Source: Buchananella sp. 14KM1171 (GTDB lineage: Bacteria > Actinomycetota > Actinomycetes > Actinomycetales > Actinomycetaceae). From it: DNA of 64,000 nt. Position 1 is the first letter of the stretch, and the number at the start of each line of letters is the position of its first letter. Positions 43,894-52,633 of the stretch are shown piece by piece. The notes under the pieces were generated by a model. It was given only the letters and a program-made list of their open reading frames with translations. It made no database searches and was not told the DNA's origin. The stretch spans positions 124,001 through 188,000 of the forward strand of contig NZ_CP159981.1 of NCBI RefSeq assembly GCF_041380365.1, given 5' to 3'. A program made the position numbers and the translations under genes.

Positions 43894-45522
43894 CCTGACT
43901 TGGACCTCTTTAGTAACCAGGTAGGTGGTTGAGGATGGCGTGGGCGTCTGGGCCCGGGTCGGGTTGTGCGGTGACTTCGTGTCCGGCGATTTCGATGGTG
44001 ACCTCCCGCAGGGGGCGTAGTGTGCGCACGATCTTCTTGATTGACACGCCGGTTACTGCCTGGAGGTGACGGGCGATGGCTAACGCGGTGTAGACGATGG
44101 TGAGGTGGGCCTCGATTGACTCGCGGACGTGGTGGAACATGGGCCGGGCAGATAGGTCGGTCTTGGCCATACGGAAGGACTGTTCCACGTGCCACAACTG
44201 GTGGTACTGGTTGATCACGCCCGCGCCGTCCAGCACGGTGGTTGGGATGTTGGTGACGTAGCCCTTGAGGCCGGCCAGGTCTCGCGCTTTTTGAATAGCG
44301 GCCTCATCCAGGCGTGTCTGGGTGCCCGTCTTCTTCAGGAATCGGGCTGTTTTCGGGCGGGTCTGGCCAGCCAGAATCGCCCTGGCACGGTTCTCCTGGG
44401 CGGTGATTGTGGTGTTATCACGCACAAACCGTTTGCGCGAGTACTGGTAGACCACCCTGCGGGTTTTGCTCCCCATTCGTGTCGTTGTCTCCACGATCTG
44501 CCCGTCGGTCATGAACGTGCCGTGGCTGTGGAAGTGGCCGGCCAGGTCATGGGGAGCCTTGGCGATACGGGAACCAACAATGAAGCCGTAACCCGCCTCT
44601 TCCAAGGCATCCAGGTTGGCTGCGCAGAGCATGCCTGCATCGGCAACCACGACAAGGTCTTTGACCCCGTGCAGAGCACGCATTTCCTGCAAGACCGGTA
44701 AGAGCGTGCGGGTTTTTGCCCTGTTGCCCTCGAAACAGCCAATCTGCAACGGGAACCCAGTGGAGTCAACGAGCAAGCCGACCACGACTTGCGGGTCCAC
44801 GCGGCGTTCCTTGCAAGTAGCCGACCTTGCGTAGCTCGTCTTCCTTCGGGGCCTCGAAATACAAGGTCGTCACGTGATACAAACACAGAGCCAGAGTGCC
44901 GCGCGCCAACGCGTGCTGGTAGCAGGCCTTGGCGATCTTGCCGCGGTAATCACGTTCCTGACAGCGCTTGAGTGCACGTTTGATCGTGGAGCGATGCGGG
45001 GCACCAATCCCCAACTCCTCCAGGATCCGGATCGTTTCTACCTTTGAGGCCGGCTCGACCAGCCGGGCCAACACGAGCTGGCGAAATGCTTCGTCGCCCA
45101 CCACCGAAAATCCCAGGCGGTACCACGCCTGTTCCAATACACCCCACAACAAACGTGAGGCCTGGCCTTTAACTACCGGCGCTGCCAGCCAGGTGCCCTG
45201 ACGCTCAGGGGTACAAACACCATCCAGATCGAGTTCTGCTTGGCCGGCGTGCATGCGTTCGTGTGCCAGGCGGACCAGCACGGCCAGTTCAGCCTCGTTG
45301 TGAGCCGAGCCCAGGTGTGCCAAGACGACCTGACGGCCATGCTCCTTGGCCATGATCTGCACGGCCACAGCCCCCGAGGACGTCCTCACCTTTCGAACAT
45401 ACGGGCTCACCACAGCGATTCTACCCAGCCGCTAGTAACCCGCACTCCCACCAAGACGCCCGGAAACACAACAAAAACACCCCACCCACACCCCAAAAAC
45501 ACCACCAGAGGTCCAAGTCAGG
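43894..45522 (-). mobile_element. IS1634-family insertion sequence, 1629 bp
   Basis: The ends are 16-bp perfect inverted repeats CCTGACTTGGACCTCT (43894) and its complement ending at 45522. It carries one transposase reading region on the minus strand. It is flanked by a 111-bp direct repeat, consistent with the long variable target duplications known for IS1634 of Mycoplasma. Confidence 0.85.
43910..45413 (-). pseudogene. IS1634-family transposase with a single-base frameshift
   Basis: The N-terminal part (45413 down to about 44800, VRKVRTSSGAVAVQI to EDELRKVGY) and the C-terminal part (RRVDPQVVVGLLVDSTGFPL to HAILNHLPGY) lie in different frames. The break is at about 44805, where TACTTGCAAGGAA has one base more than a continuous GYSKERRVDP reading would need. 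The DDE-type core has VDSTGFPL, VVADAGMLCAANLDAL and WHVEQSFRMAKTDL. Programmed frameshifting is not typical for this family, so the simplest reading is an inactivated transposase or a sequence error. Confidence 0.8.
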
Positions 45523-45700
45523 TGGCTTTTCCCAATTAACGGTGTAGTTGGGGTTTGAATCCGTCTGTCTCAAGCAGGCTGTGGGTGATGTAGTTGGTCA
45601 GGTTACGAAAGCAGAGTGCTGAGCCGCGTAGGTGTTCCAGCGTCCGTTGAGTGCTTCGATGGGGCCGTTGCTGGTCCTAGGATGGTTGAAATAGGCCAGA
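45523..45700 (-). pseudogene. ISL3 3'-end remnant (right copy of the 111-bp repeat plus 65 bp)
   Basis: Matches the left end of the complete ISL3 element at 48968 onward, including the transposase C-terminal codons for NHPRTSNGPIEALNGR-like residues on the minus strand. It stops abruptly before the priA 3' end. Before the IS1634-family insertion this remnant was continuous with 43783-43893. Confidence 0.75.
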
Positions 45701-45726
45701 TGTGACTGCCCCGGTGTTGAGTGTCG

Positions 45727-47832
45727 CTACCAGAGCTCGGCCGGGTCTAGGCGGATTTGGAGCGGTTGGCGCTTGGCCGAGCGCAGGCCCGCCAGGTCCA
45801 GCAGGGCGCGCGATAGCGCGCCCCCGCGCGCCAACGGCGCGCGGACTATCGCGCGCGCCCAGCCGTCCTCGTGATCGAAAGGCCCCAGCAGCTCGGCCCC
45901 CTCGGGCAGCTTGAGCTGGGCCAACGCGCCACGCAGCTCGCGCGCCTCCGCGCTCAGCAACGCCATCCGCACCGCCGGCGGGTAGGCCAACTCCACCCGC
46001 TCAGCCAGCTGAGCGGACGCGAACCCCACCGGGTCCCACCGCACCAACGCCTGGTTCAAGTTCTGCGGCGCCCCGGCCGTGAGCAACACCTGCCCGTCCG
46101 GAGCCGCCAGGCTCGCCGCCGCCAGCCAACGCCGCAGCGCCTCCCCCGGCGCCCACAGCTCCGGACGCGCCGCGATCATGGTCGGGTCCAGCAACACCAC
46201 GGCCCGGTATCCGCCCTCCGCGCGCGGCTCCGCCCCCGGCGTGGCCACCACCAACCGGGGCCGGGCATCCACCGCCTCCACCACGCCACCGTCACTGCGC
46301 GAACCAGAGATCAGCACCGGCACGTTCGGAAAAGCACGCCCCAGCTCCTCCCCCAGCCGGTTCACGCCGATCCGCCCCGCGCGCAGCCGCACGTGCCCGC
46401 ACTTGGCGCACGTAAAGCGCTGCGGCTGATCGCACCAGGCACAGCGCGGCTCTGGCACGCCTGCGGGCAGGCGCAGCGGTCCCTCGCACCTACCACACCG
46501 CGCCGGCGCCTCACACGAGTCGCAAAGCAACGCCTCCACGTACCCGGCCCGATTGGCCACCACCAGAACCGGGCCCGTTTGCAGGCCGTGCGCCACCACC
46601 GCGTGGGCAGGCGGCGGGACGCGGGAGTGGCCCGCCTTGCCGTCACGCGCCTGATCCACCTCATCGAGCGCCCGCACCCGGGCCGTGCGGGCGCGCCGCT
46701 CCTGCCGGTCCGCCTCCAGGTTCACCGCCCAGCCCTGCTCCACCAGGGACTGTGCCTCCACGCTGCGCGAATACCCGCTCAGCAGCACCGCGCAACCCGC
46801 CAGGCCCGCCCGCTGCGCCAGCACCGTGCGCGTGTTCCAGTAGGGGGCGGAAGGGTCCTGGTAGTGGTCATCGCCGTCGTCCCACTGCGCCAGCAGGCCC
46901 AGGTTTTGCACCGGCGCGAACACCGCGCCGCGCAGCCCGAACACCAGCCGGGACTTGCCCAGCAGGATTCGCATGAACATGCCGTAGCGCTGCTCGGAGG
47001 GTCCTTCCTGCCACAGCTCCGGTTCCTCCAGGCCCCGATACAGCTGCGCCCACGCGCTCGCCGCCTCCTGCAGCAGCCGCGTGGTGGGCAGGCAAAGGAT
47101 CACGCCCCGTCCCGCCCGGCGCGCTGCTGCGGCCGCCTCCAGCAGCGGCCGCACCCACCCGGCCTCTAAGTCCGGGCGCGGCAGGGTGCAGTGCACCGCC
47201 CGGGGAGCTTCCCCGGCGGCCAGGTGGCGCAGGAACGCCGCCCCGCCCGGGTACTCGCTCAGCCCACCCTCAAGCACCGCAACCGCATCTTCCGCCTGCG
47301 CTTCGTCGACCGCCGTGCCTTCCACAGTCGCTACTTCGCCGACCACAGCCCCGGCTTCGCCCGCCCTGGCTAGCTCACCCGCCGCAGCTTCCGCGCCACC
47401 CGCAGGCTCCTCGGCGTGCTCCTTTAGTGCCGCCTTTTCCGCGCGGGCGTGGCGGGGCGGGATGGCGTGGCGCAGAACGTCGTCCACTGCACCAGAGTTT
47501 CGCAGCGCCACCGCCTGCGCCAACGCCAGCACCTCCGGGGTCAAAACTGGCACTGGGGAGACCACCTTGACCAGCTCGGCCAACCGGTGGTGTTTGGACT
47601 CCGTGGCGCGCTCGATCACGTAACCGTCCACTTTGCGCCCGGCCAGCGTGACCACCACGCGCACCCCCGGCTGGGCCTGCGTATCCCATTTCTCCGGCAC
47701 CAGGTAATCCAGGCTCTGGTTGAGGTGCGGCAGCGGCACCTGCAGCAGCACACGCGCCACCGGCTGGGCCAGACGCGAAGCCACGGGCCCAGGCGGTTCT
47801 TCCGGCAGCTCGAAGAGGGAATCTGACGTCAA
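45727..47832 (-). CDS. priA: Primosomal protein N' PriA, actinobacterial (probably helicase-defective) type
   Basis: 701 aa from a TTG at 47832 with AGGAGAGGAGGTGG just upstream; an ATG at 47919 would add 29 residues. The N-terminal DNA-binding domain (VLLQVPLPHLNQSLDYLVPEKW) and eight Cys of the zinc-binding insert (CDSCEAPARCGRC, CAWC, CAKCGH) are conserved. A classical Walker A GKT is missing (VILCLPTTRLLQEAAS), and an acidic Ala/Glu-rich insert lies near residues 145-200, as in actinobacterial PriA-like proteins. It acts in replication restart. It normally abuts metK and fmt, but here both neighbours are separated by insertions. Confidence 0.88.
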   Translation of the reverse strand: MTSDSLFELPEEPPGPVASRLAQPVARVLLQVPLPHLNQSLDYLVPEKWDTQAQPGVRVVVTLAGRKVDGYVIERATESKHHRLAELVKVVSPVPVLTPEVLALAQAVALRNSGAVDDVLRHAIPPRHARAEKAALKEHAEEPAGGAEAAAGELARAGEAGAVVGEVATVEGTAVDEAQAEDAVAVLEGGLSEYPGGAAFLRHLAAGEAPRAVHCTLPRPDLEAGWVRPLLEAAAAARRAGRGVILCLPTTRLLQEAASAWAQLYRGLEEPELWQEGPSEQRYGMFMRILLGKSRLVFGLRGAVFAPVQNLGLLAQWDDGDDHYQDPSAPYWNTRTVLAQRAGLAGCAVLLSGYSRSVEAQSLVEQGWAVNLEADRQERRARTARVRALDEVDQARDGKAGHSRVPPPAHAVVAHGLQTGPVLVVANRAGYVEALLCDSCEAPARCGRCEGPLRLPAGVPEPRCAWCDQPQRFTCAKCGHVRLRAGRIGVNRLGEELGRAFPNVPVLISGSRSDGGVVEAVDARPRLVVATPGAEPRAEGGYRAVVLLDPTMIAARPELWAPGEALRRWLAAASLAAPDGQVLLTAGAPQNLNQALVRWDPVGFASAQLAERVELAYPPAVRMALLSAEARELRGALAQLKLPEGAELLGPFDHEDGWARAIVRAPLARGGALSRALLDLAGLRSAKRQPLQIRLDPAELW

Positions 47833-48069
47833 GACTCCACCTCCTCTCCTGCCTAGGTCACCTTGCGGTCCGTTCGGTGCGGGATTGCTTGCCAGCAGCC
47901 TACCGAAGGGCACCCACATCTAATCGCTCGGCCCTCTTTGACCGTGTGCCCTGCGCCTCCCCTGCTTCTGCCCCTCTTTGTCGTTGCCCGCGCCCCAATC
48001 TGGGTACCCGGAGTGCTTCCACCCTGACCGGGCCCATAGACTTTGCAGCATATTGTTCCCCGAGCCGAG

Positions 48070-48927
48070 ATGCTGAGAACAGTGCTGATTTTCGAACCCG
48101 AAGCCGGATTCGTCCAGACACCAGATGGCCGTGATTTGGGCACGCTTGCGTTGGGCCAGGGCAGGCAGCTGATCGTCCTAGAAGCCGGCCTGGGCATGAG
48201 CGCCCGCTACTGGGCTCCCGTGATGCGCCTGCTCTCCCCCACGTACCGCGTGCTTGCCTACGACCGCGCCGGCATCGGCTCCTCCACACCCGATAGCGCC
48301 GAGCGCAGCCTGGACCGCCAAAGCGCCGACCTCTCCGCCGTCATTGCCGCGCAAGACTACGACTCACTCACCCTGGTGGGCCACAGCTGGGGCGGGGCGA
48401 TCGTGCGCAACTGGTGCCAGGCCAACGCCCCTAATCTGGAGCGCGTGCGCGGGATGGTGCTGCTGGATACCACTGACGAGCACCTCATCGAATTCTTCCG
48501 CCCCGCCGCCCTGAAGCTCCAGCGCGTCGCCATCCGCGTGCTGGGATACCTGGGGCTACTTCCCCTACTTGTCGGCCCGCTGCTCAAAGCCCTGAACCCG
48601 GCGGACCAGTTTGTGGCGCTGCGTGCCTCTACCACTTTCGCCGCCGCCCGGGAATTTGCCGCCGAGCTGCGAAGCCTGCGCAACGGCCTGGAGCAACTGG
48701 CCCGCCACCAGGCCGAGCAGCCGAACGTGCGCACGCTCCTCATCACCGCCGGCGCCACTATGCAGGGCGAGTCCGCCCACACCCGCGACGCCATCAACGT
48801 CGCCCACCTAGAGGCCGCGCTCAAACACCCCAATGCGGAGCTGCGCACTGCGGCCGGCGCCACCCACAACATGCCGATCTCTAGCCCGGAGCTGGTGGCG
48901 GGCGCCATCCGCGAGATCGCTGGTTAA
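48070..48927 (+). CDS. Alpha/beta hydrolase
   Basis: 285 aa from the ATG at 48070; a TTG at 48043 would add nine residues and neither start has a strong ribosome-binding site. Typical features are VLEAGLGMSARYW (oxyanion), AYDRAGIGSSTP, nucleophile Ser in LVGHSWGGAIVR, and a C-terminal His in GATHNMPISSPE. The substrate is unknown. It lies on + between priA and metK, which run on -, next to an ISL3 element, so it is probably accessory. Confidence 0.85.
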   Translation: MLRTVLIFEPEAGFVQTPDGRDLGTLALGQGRQLIVLEAGLGMSARYWAPVMRLLSPTYRVLAYDRAGIGSSTPDSAERSLDRQSADLSAVIAAQDYDSLTLVGHSWGGAIVRNWCQANAPNLERVRGMVLLDTTDEHLIEFFRPAALKLQRVAIRVLGYLGLLPLLVGPLLKALNPADQFVALRASTTFAAAREFAAELRSLRNGLEQLARHQAEQPNVRTLLITAGATMQGESAHTRDAINVAHLEAALKHPNAELRTAAGATHNMPISSPELVAGAIREIAG

Positions 48928-48967
48928 ACCGCCAGGCCGGGCGGGGCGTCGGCCGCCTCCCCAAACC

Positions 48968-50405
48968 GGCTCTTCCCATTTAAGGGTGTAGTTGGGGTTT
49001 GAATCCGCCTGCTTCGAGCAGGCTGCGGGTGATGTAGTTGGTCAGGTTGCGAAAGCCGAGTGCTGAGCCGCGTAGGTGTTCCAGGCGTCCGTTGAGTGCT
49101 TCGGTGGGGCCGTTGCTGGTCCTGGGATGGTCGAAGTAGGCCAGGATGTCACCGGCGCGTTTCTTCAGCGTTCGCCCCAGGGTGATGACCTCGCTCAGGG
49201 CGGCAGGTACGCCGCTAGAGATCGCGGTGATCAGTTCTTGCATGAGTCTTTTGCCCTTGGCCCGCTCGGGCTGACGGTAAGCGGCCACCATCTTCTGGTA
49301 CACACCCCAGGTGACCTCGACTTGGGCATGGTCATCGTTGGCGAAGAGCGCGTCTAAACGCTTGCGCTGGGCAGGGGTGAGCAGGTCGCTACCGGTGTGC
49401 AGAGTACGGCGGGCCTTGTACAGGGGATCATCAGCCCGTCCCCGCCGTCCATGTAGTTCTTGCTGAACACGCCGACGACACTCATCGAGGGCCTGGCCTG
49501 CCAGGCGTACTACGTGGAAGGGATCGAGCACGGCCCTGGCCTGGGGCATTTCCTCGGTGGTGGCGGTTTTAAACCCGCTAAAACCGTCCATCGCGACCAC
49601 TTCCACGCCATCTCTCCATGCTCGGGGCTGCTGGGCCAGCCAGCCCTTGAAAGCCTGCTTGGAGCGGCCCTGGACCATGGCGAGTAGCCGGGCAGGGCCA
49701 GTGCCATCCTTGACGGGGGTAAAGGTCGATGACCACGGTTACGTACTTGTCACCTGCGCGAGTATGGCGCCAAACATGCTCATCCACGCCGATAACTCTG
49801 ACTCCTTCAAGCCGGACGGGGTCGTTGATCAAGAGGCGCTGTCCTTCGGCCAGCACAGCATCGTTGGCGGTGTCCCAAGCCACGGACAGGCCCTGAGCGA
49901 TGCGGGATACGCTCAGGTGTTGACACACCAAGGCTTCCAACGCCCAACGCACCGCACGCCTCGATAGGCGTGCCCTGGGCTCAGCTGCCAGGTCCATGTT
50001 CTAACGCCATACGTGTGCGCATTCCTGGCAGCGGTAACGACGCACTCGCACTTCCAGTGTGGTGGGACGCCACCCAAAGGGCTCGTGAGCCAGCCGGCGC
50101 TTGACCGTGTCACGTGCCAGGCCTTGACATCCACACCGCCCACACCAGTCATCAGGCTCGACCAGGCGGCATTCCAGTATCGCCCGCTCAGGCTCGACAC
50201 GCTGGCCAGTAACGACAAGACCAAGCTCGTCCAAGCCAGCAAAAGTAGTCAGATCAGGCGCGACGAAGGTAGCGTTGGACACGTTGAGGTCTTTCGTGTG
50301 GGCGGTGTGATGACTCCCATCATCGGAAGACCTCAACCCCTACCCACACACCAACACACCCTCCCCTGGATCACACCACCAATACACCCTCAATTGGGAA
50401 GAGCC
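48968..50405 (-). mobile_element. ISL3-family element, complete ends, 1438 bp
   Basis: Terminal repeats GGCTCTTCCCATTTAAGGG at 48968 and the complement CAATTGGGAAGAGCC ending at 50405 match at 21 of 23 positions. CCCAAACC is duplicated on both sides (48960-48967 and 50406-50413), the 8-bp target duplication expected for ISL3. The transposase inside is broken. Confidence 0.92.
48980..50336 (-). pseudogene. ISL3 transposase with one nonsense codon and one frameshift
   Basis: The N-terminal zinc-finger part (CRLVEPDDWCGRCGCQG, YRCQECAHVWR) ends at a TAG at 50001-50003 where related proteins have Gln. The same frame continues from NMDLAAEPRARLSRRAVRW through GVDEHVWRHTRAGDKYVTVV. At about 49735 (CTTTACC) one extra base shifts the frame, and the catalytic remainder (AMDGFSGFKTATTEEMP; DPFHVVRLAGQAL; HPRTSNGPTEALNGRLEHL) continues to 48980. 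The element is therefore non-autonomous now, although its ends are intact. Confidence 0.9.
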
Positions 50406-50527
50406 CCCAAACCGGTCGACTGGCAACGTCGGCCAATTTCCGCCGCATGCCGCGTGAACGACGTCGGCCACCCGCCGCCCACAAATCCACGCCGCCGCCC
50501 CAACGCGAACCGCCAGGCGGGACAAAA

Positions 50528-50569
50528 GAGGGCGGGCGCCCCGCACCCGAGTGCCAGGCGCCCGCCCTC
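50528..50569 (-). terminator. Original metK terminator, now stranded 2 kb from metK
   Basis: GAGGGCGGGCGCC and its exact complement (13-bp stem) followed on the minus strand by TTTTG. It lies directly after the displaced copy of the metK 3' end and is the only good terminator in the region. Confidence 0.85.
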
Positions 50570-50613
50570 AGTCAGACCGGTCAGAGGCCGGCCGCGGCGC
50601 GCAACTCCTCCAC
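50565..50613. repeat. Left copy of the 49-bp direct repeat (metK 3' end) flanking the AAA15/RloB module
   Basis: 48 of 49 bases match 52585-52633. On the minus strand it encodes [10 protein letters not shown] and the stop, i.e. the last residues of MetK, plus 18 bp of trailing sequence. Confidence 0.92.
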
Positions 50614-50614
50614 A

Positions 50615-51214
50615 TTAAGGAATTGGCTGCTTCACGAGTCCTAGCTCTCGGACCAGATGCGGCATCCCGGTGGATGGAGACGGCCCTTGCTCATTTTCAC
50701 CTGGCTGTTCTTCTCCAACTAGCCGACACCGATCAACAGCTTCACCAACTTTATCAAAGGGAAAATCATCCGGAATCGCTTTTCGAGACTTTTCAGACAC
50801 GCCCGCAACGCTCGAATAGTGCACTTGCACGTCCCGTTGACAAACATACCTTTTGACACGTTCATAGTGAGCAACGAGCCATACTTCAAAGCACGGTCGC
50901 GATACGACCCCCACCACTGGAGGCATTCTTCGCCTCTGATAGACACAAGCAGATAAGAACTCTTTGCGATCCACACCATCATGATCGACCACTATCCACA
51001 CTGACGAATAAGTCGAATAGTCACCCCTCTGAATTACACCAAGAAGCCCATCTGGATCAAGATTCTTGAATTTCACCGTCAACGACACGCCCCCAGTGGC
51101 CACAAATTTCTTGAGCCGCTCAAAGTAATCACGCTCAGTTCTTTGCCCATTAGTCAAAACCAAAACGGGCTTAGCCTCTACGCGCCTTACCGGACGCTGA
51201 CGGCGCCGCGCCAA
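50615..51214 (-). CDS. RloB-like protein (AbiL-type partner of AAA15 ATPase)
   Basis: 199 aa. The N-terminus VLVLTNGQRTERDYFERLKKF corresponds to the (E)GxxTExxYF motif of RloB proteins; the residue usually Glu is Asn, whereas the following TE is kept. VWIVVDHDGVD supplies the Asp-x-Asp element and RPCFEVWLVAHYE is the usual RloB signature. It is separated from the ATPase gene by 1 bp and must be co-transcribed with it. ATPase plus RloB pairs occur in lactococcal abortive infection system AbiL and in restriction-linked loci. Nuclease activity is assumed for the family, not shown here. The 3' end abuts the 49-bp repeat. Confidence 0.82.
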   Translation of the reverse strand: MARRRQRPVRRVEAKPVLVLTNGQRTERDYFERLKKFVATGGVSLTVKFKNLDPDGLLGVIQRGDYSTYSSVWIVVDHDGVDRKEFLSACVYQRRRMPPVVGVVSRPCFEVWLVAHYERVKRYVCQRDVQVHYSSVAGVSEKSRKAIPDDFPFDKVGEAVDRCRLVGEEQPGENEQGPSPSTGMPHLVRELGLVKQPIP

Positions 51215-51215
51215 C

Positions 51216-52523
51216 TTATCTCACCCCTCTGTTCAGATCACTCAACAGCCGGTGGACACCTGAGACACTAACTGACGGGACAGCACCATATGCGCCCGCA
51301 ACATAACGCCGGAACTTATTTGTACCCACTCTATTTGAGCCAAAGTCGGCAATTGAATATAGCTCACTTGCCCCGGTGGGAGACTTACTGGTCAACCAGA
51401 CCTCTTTAGACTCAAGAAGCTGGATTGGCGAGTTATCAAGCAGAGAGATGTCATGAGTAGAGAAGATGAGCTGCGCCCCCCTCACGTTGAGAGTCTCATC
51501 CTTGAACAGCTCAACTAGAGCACCAGTCAGAGCTGGATGCAGGCTTGCGTCCAACTCATCTATGACTACTACACCCCCCATTCCCAATGTCGTAACCGCA
51601 GGGCCAGCAGTAGCCAACCAGGTGAGTGTTCCGGCGGATTGATCGCCAACATACAAACGACGCTCTTTCCCATCTGCGCCTTGGTGGAAAAACACAAGCG
51701 CGCGCCGCATTTGCATCAGAAGCGATTCAGGTATGTCCAGCTCCCGCCCCTCCACGGATGAAAAAAGTCGGCGCATTCGCTCAATACCCTCTTTGGATAC
51801 CTCTCGCTCCTCAATCTCGATTCTATTAACACCTAGGTCCGCCATTTTCACAACTTCGGAGAAAAGGCGTTTCCAATACTTTCCGCCGGAAGCAAGGAGT
51901 TGAATTACCCACTGAAGCCTTGCATCTTTTTCGTCATCATCATGATGAATGAAGCGAATCATCGAGAATGCCTGAGCGATGGGCGCCAACTCAAAATGCT
52001 CGTACCGAAGTGCGGTAGCTAAGAACAGTTCGCGGGAAGTAGTAATCTTCTTAACCTGCGCAGTAGCCCCCTTGAGAGCGTCTCCACGTACAACAGAAAT
52101 CGGCGCATCTGGCCCAGCCTGCTGACGCAGAAATACCCTGTTCCAACCTACAACTACGCGCCGGAGTGACTCGTAGCTAATCCCCCACACGTGCGCGTGG
52201 ACTTCATATTCATACCGAACGCCGTCATGTACAAACTCGATGCGGTACTCAGTTGGCTCTTCAACATGCGCACCGTCAAATAGGTGCGGCTCAAAGAGCA
52301 CATCTCGCTCACCAAAGACTGCCCGCGCAAGCGACCAAAGAGCGCGCAGAAGCGTGGACTTGCCGGATGCATTCGGGCCGTAGACTGCGGCGATCCTAGA
52401 AGTCACGTCATTCCAGCTCAAGCCGTCCTTTGGCTTGAGCGTGGACAGCGCCGGGCTGGTCATGTCCAGCGTGACTTCATCGCGAAAGCAGCGGAAGTTG
52501 CGGACTGAGAATTCGAGAAGCAC
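51216..52523 (-). CDS. AAA15-family ATPase (AbiLi/RloA-like, SMC-type)
   Basis: 435 aa. The N-terminus MLLEFSVRNFRCFRDEVTLDM is the standard start of OLD/RecF-like ATPases. Walker A is YGPNASGKST (Lys55), the signature is DQSAGTLTWLA, Walker B is VVVIDELDASLHPAL, and the switch His is in FSTHDISLLD. It is the first gene of the two-gene module and probably senses infection and controls the RloB partner. GC is lower than in metK. It begins about 60 bp from the metK-proximal repeat, leaving room only for a short promoter. Confidence 0.88.
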   Translation of the reverse strand: MLLEFSVRNFRCFRDEVTLDMTSPALSTLKPKDGLSWNDVTSRIAAVYGPNASGKSTLLRALWSLARAVFGERDVLFEPHLFDGAHVEEPTEYRIEFVHDGVRYEYEVHAHVWGISYESLRRVVVGWNRVFLRQQAGPDAPISVVRGDALKGATAQVKKITTSRELFLATALRYEHFELAPIAQAFSMIRFIHHDDDEKDARLQWVIQLLASGGKYWKRLFSEVVKMADLGVNRIEIEEREVSKEGIERMRRLFSSVEGRELDIPESLLMQMRRALVFFHQGADGKERRLYVGDQSAGTLTWLATAGPAVTTLGMGGVVVIDELDASLHPALTGALVELFKDETLNVRGAQLIFSTHDISLLDNSPIQLLESKEVWLTSKSPTGASELYSIADFGSNRVGTNKFRRYVAGAYGAVPSVSVSGVHRLLSDLNRGVR

Positions 52524-52584
52524 GCCACCATGCTACCCCGCACAGCCAGCCCTGCGGAAGAATTTTCCGAAATCTGGGCAACAC

Positions 52585-52633
52585 CCCTCAGTCAGACCGG
52601 TCAGAGGCCGGCCGCGGCGCGCAGCTCCTCCAC
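52585..52633. repeat. Right copy of the 49-bp direct repeat, forming the living 3' end of metK
   Basis: Covers the last 33 bases of metK (stop at 52601-52603) and 16 bases beyond. It is identical to 50565-50613 except for one base. Confidence 0.92.
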
